A DNA stretch of 64,000 bases from the NCBI RefSeq assembly GCF_040250305.1, contig NZ_CP158190.1, positions 170,001 to 234,000 on the forward strand, in the 5' to 3' direction. Position 1 is the first letter of the stretch. The number at the start of each line of letters is the position of its first letter. The notes beneath the pieces are model-generated. The model worked only from the letters and a program-made list of their open reading frames with translations. It was not told the DNA's origin and made no database searches. Position numbers and translations under genes: made by a program. Positions 55,338 through 64,000 of this stretch are shown here, piece by piece. This DNA comes from Peribacillus frigoritolerans (GTDB lineage Bacteria > Bacillota > Bacilli > Bacillales > DSM-1321).

Positions 55338-56515
55338 TATACATTCTCCTTTTTAAAAGCTAAATTTCCTCTGCAGAACGTCATTTCAACGTCCAAGCGG
55401 TCATTCAATATTACAAGATCGGCGTCTTTGCCGACCTGGATGCTTCCTTTTCTGTCAAAAATCCGAAGCTGTTTGGCAGGGTTTTCCGCCGTCATTTTTA
55501 TAATGTCAGTCATGGAACAATCGGTATATTCCATTGTGTTCTTGATGGCATCGTTCATTTTCAAGATACTGCCGGCTAGTGTACCATCTGAAAGCGTTGC
55601 TCTCGTTTCGTCAACATTAACAGGCTGACCACCTAAATCATAGGTTCCCTTTTCAAGCCATTTGGCACGAAGTGAGTCCGTTATCAAGATCATGCGTTCG
55701 CTGGTAATTTGGTTATATGCCAGTTTGATCATTTCCGGCCTGCAGTGAATGCCGTCAGCGATAAGTTCAACATATAGCTCGTCTCGAAGATAAGCAGCTC
55801 CCAAAACACCAGGTTCACGGTGATGGAGTCCCCGCATCCCATTATAAAGATGTGTAACGTGGGTAGTCCCTGCTTGGATTGCTTCATCGATTTGGTCATA
55901 TGTTGCATCTGAGTGTCCAATGGAAGCGACGACGCCAGTTGCCTTTAAGTGAGCGGCAAGATCTAATCCGTTTGGTTGTTCAGGAGCAAGCGTTACAAGC
56001 TTGATTTGATTTTCTGCCATTTTCTGCCACCTTTTAAATAGAGTGACATCAGGGTCAACGATATGCTCTTCAGGCTGTGCTCCTTTACGGACCGGTGAAA
56101 TGAAAGGACCTTCTAAATGGATTCCAATTATTTCAGCGTGTTCTTGAGATTGATTTTCGATATATTTACCAGCATTAAGAAGTGCTGATTCAATGGCTTC
56201 GGTAGATTGAGTCATTGTAGTGGCCAGAAAGCTGGTGGTTCCTTCTTTGGGAAGAGTCTCTGCCATTGTGGATAATGCTTCATGTGTGGCATCCATTGCA
56301 TCAGAATTGGATGCTCCGTGAATGTGGATGTCGATTGCACCGGGAATTACCTGATAATCCGGTGAAAGAGTAATTACCTTGGCATCATCGTCCTGTTTGT
56401 ATTGGCTGACTGGACCAACTTCGGTAATTTTTCCATCCACGACTTTAATATACCCATTTTTGTATGTTTCCTTTTCGCTATGAACTATTAGATTATTAAT
56501 AATGAATGTTTTCAT
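55337..56515 (-). CDS. nagA: N-acetylglucosamine-6-phosphate deacetylase
   Basis: The 392-residue amidohydrolase removes acetate from GlcNAc-6-phosphate. Metal and catalytic signatures: PGAIDIHIHGAS near 58, GIHLEGPFISP near 130, SIGHSDATYDQ near 200, HLYNGMRGLHHREPG near 222, and the catalytic Asp in LITDSLRA near 280. It heads the minus-strand operon nagA-nagB-nagR-SIS. ATG at 56515 behind AAAGGAGATT. NagR-type operator 1 lies about 80 nt upstream. Confidence 0.95.
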   Translation of the reverse strand: MKTFIINNLIVHSEKETYKNGYIKVVDGKITEVGPVSQYKQDDDAKVITLSPDYQVIPGAIDIHIHGASNSDAMDATHEALSTMAETLPKEGTTSFLATTMTQSTEAIESALLNAGKYIENQSQEHAEIIGIHLEGPFISPVRKGAQPEEHIVDPDVTLFKRWQKMAENQIKLVTLAPEQPNGLDLAAHLKATGVVASIGHSDATYDQIDEAIQAGTTHVTHLYNGMRGLHHREPGVLGAAYLRDELYVELIADGIHCRPEMIKLAYNQITSERMILITDSLRAKWLEKGTYDLGGQPVNVDETRATLSDGTLAGSILKMNDAIKNTMEYTDCSMTDIIKMTAENPAKQLRIFDRKGSIQVGKDADLVILNDRLDVEMTFCRGNLAFKKENV

Positions 56516-56593
56516 ACATAATCTCCTTTATGAAAGTAAAACTTAATGAATGAGTCTCATATATTTTGCCCTCATTTTATCGTTTTTATTAAA

Positions 56594-56609
56594 AGTTGTC
56601 TAGACCAGT
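56594..56609 (-). promoter_or_regulatory. NagR/DasR-type operator (dre) 1, near nagA
   Basis: On the minus strand the site reads ACTGGTCTAGACAACT, almost identical to the known dre consensus ACTGGTCTAGACCACT. Confidence 0.88.
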
Positions 56610-56678
56610 TAGGGTGTATCAGGAATAAAAAAGCATTTTTCGCTTTATTTTCGAAGAATATAGTATATTTTTAAGTGA

Positions 56679-56694
56679 ATTGGTATAGACATCT
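56679..56694 (+). promoter_or_regulatory. NagR/DasR-type operator (dre) 2, near nagP
   Basis: ATTGGTATAGACATCT fits the dre pattern. It overlaps a likely promoter -35 (TAGACA, 56685) with a TATAAG-type -10 near 56713. Confidence 0.82.
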
Positions 56695-56746
56695 ATATAT
56701 TTTCTGTGCTAGTATAAGCCAAAGAAAAGTTATTATATTGATAAAA

Positions 56747-56760
56747 TGAAAACGCTTTAT
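56747..56760 (+). promoter_or_regulatory. candidate CcpA cre site upstream of nagP
   Basis: TGAAAACGCTTTAT agrees with the cre consensus TGWAARCGYTWNCW at 13 of 14 positions. It lies downstream of the likely promoter, a position expected for catabolite repression. Confidence 0.6.
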
Positions 56761-56815
56761 ACGTCTTTTCGTTCTGCTGAATCAAAAGAAGTTAGGAACA
56801 AGGGAGATGAGTTCG

Positions 56816-58726
56816 ATGTTAAATTTTTTACAAAAGATAGGTAAGGCTTTAATGTTACCGATTGCTGTTTTGCCAGCAGCGGCTTTATTGCTTCGTTTAG
56901 GGCAACCGGATTTACTTAATATTCCTTTTATGGCTGCCTCGGGACAAGCTATTTTTGATAATCTTGCCATATTGTTCGCTTTAGGTATAGCGATTGGATT
57001 ATCCAAAGATGGAAGCGGTGCAGCGGCATTGGCAGGTCTTGTTGGTTACTTTGTTTTAACGAATGGTACACAAGCGATTAATAAAGATATCAACATGGCT
57101 GTTTTAGGCGGTATTATATCCGGTATAGTTGCCGCTCTTCTATATAATAGATACTCCGACATAAGACTCCCTGAATGGCTTGGATTCTTTTCAGGGAAAC
57201 GATTCGTCCCGATCATCACTTCGCTTGCGATGATTATACTTGCGGCAATATTCGGTTTTGTTTGGCCGCCGATTCAAGACGTAATCAATAGTGTTGGAGA
57301 CTGGATTACAGGTGCAGGGGCATTGGGTGCCGGCGTATTCGGCGTATTGAATCGCTTATTGCTTCCAGTAGGACTGCATCATGTCTTGAATAGTATGGTT
57401 TGGTTCGTCTTTGGTGAGTACAATGGAGCGACAGGTGATATAAATCGTTTCTTCGCAGGGGACCCGACTGCTGGGCCCTTCATGACCGGCTTTTTCCCGA
57501 TCATGATGTTCGGTCTTCCAGCTGCGGCATTAGCGATGATAGCAGCTGCTAAGAAAGAGAAACGTAAATTGGTGACGGGGATGCTTGTTGGGTTAGCTTT
57601 CACTTCTTTCCTTACAGGAATCACTGAACCGATTGAATTTCTGTTCATGTTCATCGCACCGGTGCTATATGTAATACATGCCCTTTTAACAGGGGTCTCG
57701 CTGGCACTTGCTGTTATATTGGATATCCATCATGGTTTTGGATTCTCCGCAGGAGCGATTGATTATATCTTGAACTTTGGTATTGCGCAAAAACCGCTAT
57801 GGTTAATACCGATTGGATTGGTATACGCGGCAGTTTACTTCGTGATTTTCTATTTTGTCATCAAGATCATGGATTTAAAAACACCTGGCCGTGAAGACGA
57901 TGAGGAAGAAGTGGAAGAAGAAACTATTGTGAAAACAGGGGATAAATATACCGATATGGGATCGCTTTTCATTCAAGATCTTGGCGGTAAAGAGAATATA
58001 AAGCTAATTGATAACTGTGCAACACGCTTGCGTTTACAAGTGGCCGATTCAGGTAATGTGAATGAAGCAGCCTTAAAACGGCATGGTGCGCGCGGTGTCA
58101 TGAAGTTGAATAAATCGAGTGTGCAGGTCATTGTTGGAACGAATGTTGAATTCGTTGCAAATGCAATGAAACAACTTGTCAAGAATGGCGTCGACCCAAG
58201 CCAAGTGAAAGCAGCTCCATCTGCACAAGTGGCAGAGGATATAGTAGAGGAAAACCAAGCTTTGGGTGCAAATGACTTTGTCCTTCCAATTGAAGGAACC
58301 GTTTTACCGATAGAACAAGTTCCCGATCAAGTGTTTGCCATGAAAATGATGGGGGATGGCTTTGCTATCGAGCCAGTCAACGGAAAACTAGTATCTCCAA
58401 TCGATGGGGAAGTGCTAAGTATCTTCCCGACAAATCATGCACTGGGATTGAAAATGGATAATGGTCTGGAAATTCTGATCCATGTTGGTTTAGATACAGT
58501 TAAATTAAATGGAGAAGGGTTTACATCTCTTGTGCAAGAAGGTCAAAGAATAACAAAAGGAACACCTCTTTTGGAAATTGATTTAGATTTCATAAAACGG
58601 AATGCCCCATCAACGGTCACTCCTATTATATTCACTAACTTACCTGAAGGAACGGCAGTGAAATTGCAAAAGTCAGGGATCCAGAAACAAAATACACCAG
58701 ATATCATCCAGTTGGAAAAACTATAA
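56816..58726 (+). CDS. nagP: N-acetylglucosamine-specific PTS permease, EIICBA
   Basis: The 636-residue protein imports and phosphorylates GlcNAc. Domain order: membrane IIC (1-370; GLHHVLNSMVWFVFGEYNG near 185 and GITEPIEFLFMF near 265), IIB (about 390-465) with the phospho-Cys in DNCATRLRL, and IIA (about 490-625) with the phospho-His in EILIHVGLDTV. The fused IIA makes it longer than the IICB form of B. subtilis. The ribosome site AAGGGAG suits the ATG at 56816 (MLNFLQKIGKALMLP) better than the ATG at 56807, which touches it. It is divergent from nagA with shared NagR control. Confidence 0.95.
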   Translation: MLNFLQKIGKALMLPIAVLPAAALLLRLGQPDLLNIPFMAASGQAIFDNLAILFALGIAIGLSKDGSGAAALAGLVGYFVLTNGTQAINKDINMAVLGGIISGIVAALLYNRYSDIRLPEWLGFFSGKRFVPIITSLAMIILAAIFGFVWPPIQDVINSVGDWITGAGALGAGVFGVLNRLLLPVGLHHVLNSMVWFVFGEYNGATGDINRFFAGDPTAGPFMTGFFPIMMFGLPAAALAMIAAAKKEKRKLVTGMLVGLAFTSFLTGITEPIEFLFMFIAPVLYVIHALLTGVSLALAVILDIHHGFGFSAGAIDYILNFGIAQKPLWLIPIGLVYAAVYFVIFYFVIKIMDLKTPGREDDEEEVEEETIVKTGDKYTDMGSLFIQDLGGKENIKLIDNCATRLRLQVADSGNVNEAALKRHGARGVMKLNKSSVQVIVGTNVEFVANAMKQLVKNGVDPSQVKAAPSAQVAEDIVEENQALGANDFVLPIEGTVLPIEQVPDQVFAMKMMGDGFAIEPVNGKLVSPIDGEVLSIFPTNHALGLKMDNGLEILIHVGLDTVKLNGEGFTSLVQEGQRITKGTPLLEIDLDFIKRNAPSTVTPIIFTNLPEGTAVKLQKSGIQKQNTPDIIQLEKL

Positions 58727-58734
58727 AACGTGTC

Positions 58735-58773
58735 AAAAAAGGGATGTCGACAATGTCGACATCCCTTTTTTAT
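58735..58773 (+). terminator. terminator of nagP
   Basis: An 18-bp perfect stem (AAAAAAGGGATGTCGACA and its complement) with almost no loop, followed by T. It may also act on the convergent ABC operon. Confidence 0.92.
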
Positions 58774-58782
58774 GCTGCATCT

Positions 58783-59604
58783 TTATTTGGATAAAACGGC
58801 TTCTTTATATACTTCTTGCTGTGATAAATTGTCATAACCAAAACAAACGGGTGCCCCATTGGCAGGATCTATCATAACCCTTGCATGAATACGAAAGACT
58901 TCTTCTAAAACGGGAGGTGTAATGATTTCGCTGGGGGTACCGATTTTAACGATTTCTCCTTCCTTCATCGTTATGATTTCATGTGAAAACCGGGACGCAT
59001 GGTTAATATCATGCAGCACCATGACAGTCGTTATTTTTTGTTCTTTATTAAGTTTATCAACTATTTGCAAAACCTCTAGTTGATGAGCCATATCAAGGTA
59101 GGTGGTCGGCTCATCCAATAATAAAATCTCCGTTTTCTGTGCTAAAGCCATTGCTAGCCAAACTTTTTGTCTTTGACCACCGGAAAGATTTGTGATCTCC
59201 CGGTTTCTAAATGAAAGGGTTTTGGTGATATCCATGGCCCATTCAATCGTTTCTTTATCTTCTTTCGTTAATTTATTTACATTATTGCGGTGCGGATACC
59301 TTCCATATGAAATAAGCTCCTCTACCTTCAATTGGGCTGGTGCAACCGGGTTTTGGGGAAGTAGTGCCAAGTGCTTGGCAATTTGCTTCGTATGGATCTT
59401 ATGTAAATCCTGACCTTGTAAAAAAACGCTTCCGCTCTTTTGTTTTAGAATGCGGCCTATCGTTTTCAGTAATGTGGATTTACCACAGCCATTAGGACCA
59501 ATGATGGTAGTGACCAGGCCTTCTTTTATTTCCAAGTTCAAGTCTTTGAACACCGTGAATTTCTCGTAATTCGTTTCTAGATTTTCCATACGGAGAATAC
59601 TCAC
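58783..59604 (-). CDS. iron-siderophore ABC transporter ATP-binding protein
   Basis: The 273-residue FecE/FhuC-type ATPase has Walker A GPNGCGKST, signature LSGGQRQK, Walker B ILLLDEPTTYLD and H-loop VLHDINHASRF. It powers import of a ferric siderophore and is the last gene of a minus-strand operon SBP-permease-permease-ATPase. It resembles YusV, a shared siderophore ATPase. ATG at 59604, 15 nt after the permease. Confidence 0.93.
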   Translation of the reverse strand: MSILRMENLETNYEKFTVFKDLNLEIKEGLVTTIIGPNGCGKSTLLKTIGRILKQKSGSVFLQGQDLHKIHTKQIAKHLALLPQNPVAPAQLKVEELISYGRYPHRNNVNKLTKEDKETIEWAMDITKTLSFRNREITNLSGGQRQKVWLAMALAQKTEILLLDEPTTYLDMAHQLEVLQIVDKLNKEQKITTVMVLHDINHASRFSHEIITMKEGEIVKIGTPSEIITPPVLEEVFRIHARVMIDPANGAPVCFGYDNLSQQEVYKEAVLSK

Positions 59605-59619
59605 TGATCATCTCTCCTT

Positions 59620-60642
59620 CTACGCTTTAGCTTTAATTAGTAAATAAAGAAAATATGGGACACCAATAATTGAGATGACGATCCCGACTGGCAATTCAGC
59701 GGGTGCAAAAACTGTTTTTGCGATAAAATCGGATGCAATCACCAGCAGTGCACCAATTGCTCCCGATACTGGGATGACCTGATTGTGATGGATACCTACA
59801 AGGTGCTTCGCTATGTGGGGAGCCATTAAACCTACGAATCCGATATTTCCCGATACGGAAACGGAGGCGCCCACCAATCCGATGCTGCAGAGTAAAAGGA
59901 TGATCGTTTCCTTTTCTACAGAAACCCCCAAACTTTTAACACTCGATTCTTCCAACTGATACAAATCTAGTAAATACGCCTTTTTCTTAATAATCGGAAT
60001 CAGGACCATCATCCATGGTAACATGGATGCGATGTATTTCCAGTTCGCATCATATATCGTTCCTGAGAGCCAAACCGTTGCCATTTCAAAATCGGTTGAT
60101 TTCATTTTTAATGATAAATATAAGGAAAGGGCACCAAATGCCGAGCCTATGGCGATTCCGGTCAGTAAAAGGCGGCCCATGTCCAGGGTGCCTTTCTTCC
60201 AAGAGAAAAGGAAAATCAATAGGGCTGCCAAAAGCCCGCCCACCAAACCGAATAGCGGAAAACTCATAATGGAGAACCAGTCCGAGCCGCTGTTTTGACC
60301 TTGATAGAAAAACATGAAAATGACAATGGCTGTCCCAGCACCGGCATTAATACCGAGAATACCGGAATCGGCCAAGCCATTTTTCGTAACCCCTTGAATG
60401 ACAGTCCCAGCAATTCCTAAGCTCACTCCCACCAAACCGGCGATCACAATGCGGGGGAGCCTGAAATCGAAGATGACCAAATCAAAATCGGAAACTGGAT
60501 TCACCCTGAATAAGGTCTGAAGGACAGCTTTGACGGTCATGTCGAATGTACCGGATATCAAACTAAAATAACTTGTAATAACGATTAAACATAAAATGAT
60601 GGTCATCGTGATGGTGAAGCGCCACCGAGTATTCTTATCCAT
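59620..60642 (-). CDS. iron-siderophore ABC transporter permease (FecCD family), second
   Basis: The 340-residue permease has about nine or ten membrane helices and the family blocks LRLPRIVIAGLVGVSLGIAGTVIQG near 47 and GNIGFVGLMAPHIAKHLVGIHH near 265. It pairs with the permease at 60635 to form the channel, overlapping it by 8 nt. ATG at 60642 behind AGGAGGAG. Confidence 0.93.
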   Translation of the reverse strand: MDKNTRWRFTITMTIILCLIVITSYFSLISGTFDMTVKAVLQTLFRVNPVSDFDLVIFDFRLPRIVIAGLVGVSLGIAGTVIQGVTKNGLADSGILGINAGAGTAIVIFMFFYQGQNSGSDWFSIMSFPLFGLVGGLLAALLIFLFSWKKGTLDMGRLLLTGIAIGSAFGALSLYLSLKMKSTDFEMATVWLSGTIYDANWKYIASMLPWMMVLIPIIKKKAYLLDLYQLEESSVKSLGVSVEKETIILLLCSIGLVGASVSVSGNIGFVGLMAPHIAKHLVGIHHNQVIPVSGAIGALLVIASDFIAKTVFAPAELPVGIVISIIGVPYFLYLLIKAKA

Positions 60643-61642
60643 TCTTTTCTCCTCCTCTCGTTCTTATTAAGTACAGGAAGAAAGGAATGCCGATCAGGGA
60701 AGTAACGACTCCTATGGGGGTTTCGAATGGATAATTAACAAACCGGCTCAAGACATCGCACAAAGCTAGAAAAACCGCACCGATTACCCCTGCACATGGA
60801 ACGATCCATTTATAATCGATCCCAATTAAAAACCGGGTGATGTGGGGGATGATAAGTCCAACAAAACCGATTTTCCCTACAAGCGCCACTGCGATTCCCG
60901 TTAAGCAAATGACGGAAAGGAGGGCCACAGCTTTTACTATTTTTGTGCGCTGACCTAAATTGATGGAAATTTCTTCGCCTAAAGATAATATCGTAATGGA
61001 TTTTGAGATGAATAGGGCGAGGATGATTCCCACCATTCCACACGGTATCGCCAATTTTAGTACATTGGGGTCGATCTGGTGCAACCTCGAGTTGTACCAA
61101 AAACTTACATTCTGGGAAATTTGGAAATAGGATGCTATGGCAGCAGAAATACTGCTTAAAAATGTCCCGATCACAGTTCCGATTATGGCTAATCGAACTG
61201 GTGATAATCCATTAGGAAGCAGCGACCCAAAACCAAAGACAATTCCGGCTCCCAATGCAGAACCTAACATTGAAAAGAGGATCATTTGGAATGAAGACAT
61301 ACCTGGAGTAAATACCATACAAAGTGTAATCACGAACGCAGAGCCATCCGTCACTCCCATGATTGAAGGGGATGCAAGATAATTTCTTGTCATCCCCTGC
61401 ATGAGTGCTCCTGATATGGCTAAAAATGCCCCGACGAGAAGGGCACCCAAAACTCTAGGCAAGCGAGAAGCCATAATGATCGTATGGTCAACGTTACTAG
61501 AGTCATAGTGGAAAATGGCATTCCATACCGTTATGGAATCTATATTTTTGGCACCATATAAAATCGATAATACGATGGAGAAGCAAATCAATAAAGGTGC
61601 CATACAAAGAATTATTATTGGTAATGAATTTGTTTTTGCCAT
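60635..61642 (-). CDS. iron-siderophore ABC transporter permease (FecCD family), first
   Basis: The 335-residue permease carries SRLPRVLGALLVGAFLAISGALMQG near 58 and GKIGFVGLIIPHITRFLIGIDYK near 262, the FecCD signatures. The ATG at 61642 is 11 nt from AAGGTG; a TTG at 61651 is closer to the ribosome site but weaker. The binding-protein gene lies 22 nt upstream. Confidence 0.93.
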   Translation of the reverse strand: MAKTNSLPIIILCMAPLLICFSIVLSILYGAKNIDSITVWNAIFHYDSSNVDHTIIMASRLPRVLGALLVGAFLAISGALMQGMTRNYLASPSIMGVTDGSAFVITLCMVFTPGMSSFQMILFSMLGSALGAGIVFGFGSLLPNGLSPVRLAIIGTVIGTFLSSISAAIASYFQISQNVSFWYNSRLHQIDPNVLKLAIPCGMVGIILALFISKSITILSLGEEISINLGQRTKIVKAVALLSVICLTGIAVALVGKIGFVGLIIPHITRFLIGIDYKWIVPCAGVIGAVFLALCDVLSRFVNYPFETPIGVVTSLIGIPFFLYLIRTRGGEKNG

Positions 61643-61664
61643 ATCAATCAACGCACCTTACTGT

Positions 61665-62639
61665 TTATTTAGCTAATTCTTCCGTTGCAGCCTTCAGGAA
61701 AGCTGTTTTACTCCAAGCCGTTCCACCTTGAGCAAGAGGATCAACCGAGTTTACAAACACCTTATTTTCTTTTACTGCCGTGATGCTCTTCCAAATGGAG
61801 TTGTTTTCCAAATCTTTTAACGCTTCCGGTTTTTGTGCATTTTCACTTTCCGAGAATTGCAAGAAGACATAATCTGGGTCAAGTTCTGCAAATTTTTCTA
61901 ATGAAATCATTTCTTGTGCTTTAATTGGCTTGATTTCTTCAGGGACGGTCAAGCCTAGATCTTTATAGATTACTGGGTTGAAATACACATCTTCAGGATA
62001 TAGGAATAGGCTGCCGTTCCGGATTCTCACCACTAATGCCTTTTTATCCTTCAGCTTTTCACCGAGTTCCAGTTTTGCTTTTGCGGCGTCATCATTATAG
62101 GTTGTGATGATTTTTTCGGCTTCATCTTTTTTACCTGTAAGGCTGGCCATTAACCGCAAGTTGTCTTCCCAATTTGTCGAAATATGTGAATATGGGAATG
62201 TTGGCGCCACTTTTTCCAATTGTTCCGTCACATTAGCTGGAGATTTAGAAGACCACATGATCACATCAGGTTTCATCCCAAGAAGTGTTTCATAGTTCGG
62301 CTGCATTTTTTCACCGATCGATTTAGCACCTTCGAGGTCATTAGCCAAATATTCAGGTATTTCTCCACCTACAGTAACGACACCAGAAGGTTTAATCCCC
62401 AATATGGCTGCATCCTCCATTGATTCCAAACTAGCAGTGGCGATACTGGTGACTTTGGCTGGGATTGTATACTCCTTATCCAGATACGTGATGGTTTGGG
62501 TCTTTGCTTCTTTTTTCGCCGTATCTGTCACTTTGCTCTTCTGTGAAGCATCCTCGGAAGTCTTTTCGGCATTACCGCAAGCGCCAAGTCCTAAACTGAA
62601 TACTGTTGCCATTCCAAGTACGAATAATTGCTTTTTCAT
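61665..62639 (-). CDS. iron-siderophore ABC transporter substrate-binding lipoprotein
   Basis: The 324-residue lipoprotein has a signal peptide ending in the lipobox LGAC (Cys near residue 21), a Ser/Lys/Glu-rich linker, and a Peripla_BP_2 fold (about 50-320) typical of FeuA/YfiY-type siderophore receptors. It captures the ferric siderophore outside the membrane. The ATG at 62639 follows AAAGGGGAATC; the frame extends to 62675 but that start lacks a ribosome site. A Fur box lies about 150 nt upstream. The siderophore type cannot be told from sequence alone. Confidence 0.93.
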   Translation of the reverse strand: MKKQLFVLGMATVFSLGLGACGNAEKTSEDASQKSKVTDTAKKEAKTQTITYLDKEYTIPAKVTSIATASLESMEDAAILGIKPSGVVTVGGEIPEYLANDLEGAKSIGEKMQPNYETLLGMKPDVIMWSSKSPANVTEQLEKVAPTFPYSHISTNWEDNLRLMASLTGKKDEAEKIITTYNDDAAKAKLELGEKLKDKKALVVRIRNGSLFLYPEDVYFNPVIYKDLGLTVPEEIKPIKAQEMISLEKFAELDPDYVFLQFSESENAQKPEALKDLENNSIWKSITAVKENKVFVNSVDPLAQGGTAWSKTAFLKAATEELAK

Positions 62640-62785
62640 TAGTTGATTCCCCTTTTTGAATATATTAAATGTCATTTATCGCTGCTTCATAGGATTGAAA
62701 AACAAATCCTTATTGGTAGAAAATCTATTTTCACTTCCTTTGCCCGTTGAAATTAACAGTAGCTTAACATAACGATGGGTGATAT

Positions 62786-62806
62786 TGATAACGATTATCA
62801 TTATCA
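62786..62806. promoter_or_regulatory. Fur box upstream of the siderophore ABC operon
   Basis: TGATAACGATTATCA followed by TTATCA matches the Bacillus Fur 7-1-7 consensus TGATAAT-N-ATTATCA with one mismatch and an overlapping second half-site. It would repress the minus-strand operon when iron is sufficient. Confidence 0.9.
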
Positions 62807-62978
62807 CTTTCGCATGTTATTTAATATAATATTAATTTTCTATTATTTCAAGAATAATTTTCCAAAGTAATGTCTTTGGTATGTCCAAAAGGCTTTGAAA
62901 AGCAGGGTAAAAAGGGATGGGAATGCTGCTTTTTGTAAAATGATAGGAAAAAATTATCGGTGTATGGTTGATATATCC

Positions 62979-63024
62979 ATTGAGAAAGATTATCATTATC
63001 GATGTTGTGGTAATCTTTCTCAAT
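62979..63024 (+). promoter_or_regulatory. second Fur box, within a 14-bp hairpin upstream of the esterase
   Basis: GATTATCATTATC (62988-63000) matches Fur half-sites. It overlaps the left arm of the perfect inverted repeat ATTGAGAAAGATTA / TAATCTTTCTCAAT (62979-62992 and 63011-63024), which is followed by TATATTCTTTT. The hairpin could be a leader terminator or a duplicated binding site. Confidence 0.7.
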
Positions 63025-63088
63025 TATATTCTTTTAAAAATCACCTGAATAAAATTACTAGTATTAGAGGTTGGGGGAATTCATTTAG

Positions 63089-63958
63089 ATGATGCATAAA
63101 AAAATGGACAAAAGTGTAATGGACAAAACTGCTGCCAGTACAGAGGTTACGATCAAAGGAACTCAACAGTTTCCCATGCAGTCGAGTGCCGGGAAACGTG
63201 AATACCAAATCTTTGTATCAAAACCATTGGAAGAGCCGCCACCCTCGGGATATCCAGTCATTTATTTGCTTGATGCCAATTCGGTATTTGGAACGATGGT
63301 CGAGGCGGTACGGTTGCAATCTCGCCGGCCGGAAAAGTCAGGAGTGGTTCCCGCCATTATTGTAGGCATTGGTTATGCCACCAATGGACCATTTTCTTCT
63401 GAACGTTATTATGATTACACTCTGCCTGTTGCAGTTAGCGAGTTACCTGTAAGACCGGATGGAAGTCCATGGCCTTCGCATGGAGGAGCGGAAGACTTTC
63501 TGAAATTCATAGAAGAAGATTTAAAACCGGAAATCGATAAAAGGTATAAAGTGGATCACAATAGCCAATCGCTTTTCGGGCATTCCCTTGGCGGCCTTTT
63601 CGCTTTATATGTTCTTTTTGAAAAACCGTATGCTTTCCAAACATATATAGCTGGAAGCCCATCTCTCCATTGGAACAAAAAGTGGTTCCATGAGGAGGAG
63701 GAGAAGTTTCTTTCCCGATTGAATCAAGGAAATGGTGATATTTCCTTATTGCTTGGCGTGGGTGAACTGGAGGGCACCCATAAAAGCGGCATGAACGAAA
63801 ATGCATTGGAGTTATCAAAACGATTATCCTTAAAGGAAAGCGGAGTTAATGTTCAATTCAAGGAGTTTGAAGAGGAAGGGCATCTTTCAGTTTTGCCGCC
63901 TTTGATTAACAGGGCCTTGCGTTTTGCTTTGAAGAGAAATGTGCCGGGTAAGAAATAG
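63089..63958 (+). CDS. alpha/beta-hydrolase esterase, siderophore esterase (BesA/IroE) type
   Basis: The 289-residue protein belongs to the esterase D / Fes-like family: VIYLLDANSVFGTMVEAV near 57, the nucleophile S166 in GHSLGG, AGSPSLHW near 192, and a C-terminal catalytic-type His in EEGHLS near 268. Bacillus BesA hydrolyses ferric bacillibactin to release iron inside the cell. Its placement opposite a Fur-controlled siderophore importer, behind a second Fur box, supports the same role. There is no signal peptide. ATG at 63089 with GGGGG 11 nt upstream. Confidence 0.88.
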   Translation: MMHKKMDKSVMDKTAASTEVTIKGTQQFPMQSSAGKREYQIFVSKPLEEPPPSGYPVIYLLDANSVFGTMVEAVRLQSRRPEKSGVVPAIIVGIGYATNGPFSSERYYDYTLPVAVSELPVRPDGSPWPSHGGAEDFLKFIEEDLKPEIDKRYKVDHNSQSLFGHSLGGLFALYVLFEKPYAFQTYIAGSPSLHWNKKWFHEEEEKFLSRLNQGNGDISLLLGVGELEGTHKSGMNENALELSKRLSLKESGVNVQFKEFEEEGHLSVLPPLINRALRFALKRNVPGKK

Positions 63959-64000
63959 GTCTTTCTCAGTAAATCCGTGGAGGGCACTTGACCATTAAGT

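Overview
The window is a continuous stretch of chromosome from a spore-forming member of the Bacillaceae. The gene order rRNA - tRNAs - rocF - sigW - rsiW - cdaA - cdaR - glmM - glmS ribozyme - glmS, the ECF promoter of sigW, and the families seen (Spo0E-like, YhfH, YtxH, HemY, NagR, PucR) all fit Bacillus sensu lato. My best guess is Peribacillus or a close relative, but that is an inference from sequence character and was not tested. No phage, plasmid or complete insertion sequence is visible.

Layout. 1-2610: the 3' half of a 23S rRNA gene, 5S rRNA and nine tRNAs ending in a terminator. 2760-11438: arginase, a Spo0E-like protein, the SigW stress sigma factor and its anti-sigma factor, the c-di-AMP cyclase CdaA with its partner CdaR, and GlmM and GlmS for cell-wall amino sugar synthesis. 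glmS is headed by the glmS self-cleaving riboswitch. 11439-15025: a scarred region with repeats, three gene fragments, a lipoprotein, Fra (YdhG) and a CPBP membrane protease between direct repeats. 15026-18500 (minus): a multidrug ABC exporter with a two-component system. 18878-26791: an ATP-grasp enzyme paired with a chemoreceptor, a cold-shock protein, cadC-cadA metal efflux and the GTPase HflX. A cluster of DnaA-box motifs follows hflX.

27486-35153: a reductive pyrimidine catabolism unit (PreT, PreA, dihydropyrimidinase, NCS1 permease, a 72-residue unknown) followed by a PucR regulator. 35280-36098 (minus): five tandem genes for tiny YhfH-type zinc-ribbon proteins. 36580-41972: lipid kinase, Na+/H+ antiporter, acetyltransferase and HemY. 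42142-46528: polyamine uptake (XRE-cupin regulator, PotABCD). 47034-52527: a PrsA-type foldase, a YtxH protein, and a MarR regulator with an MMPL exporter. 53109-58726: N-acetylglucosamine use (nagA-nagB-nagR-SIS on minus, nagP on plus) with two NagR-type operators between the divergent units. 58783-63958: a Fur-type siderophore ABC importer (minus) and a divergent siderophore esterase (plus).

The least ordinary structures lie between the genes. Two tandem arrays (46588-46794 and 52609-52955) are built from alternating ~20-21 bp half-units with an invariant core. Two convergent intergenic regions each carry a repeat bracketed by near-identical terminator hairpins (47956-48243 and 52540-53075). 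Seven same-orientation DnaA-box-like 9-mers lie within 206 bp downstream of hflX. The five-gene YhfH array is also unusual.
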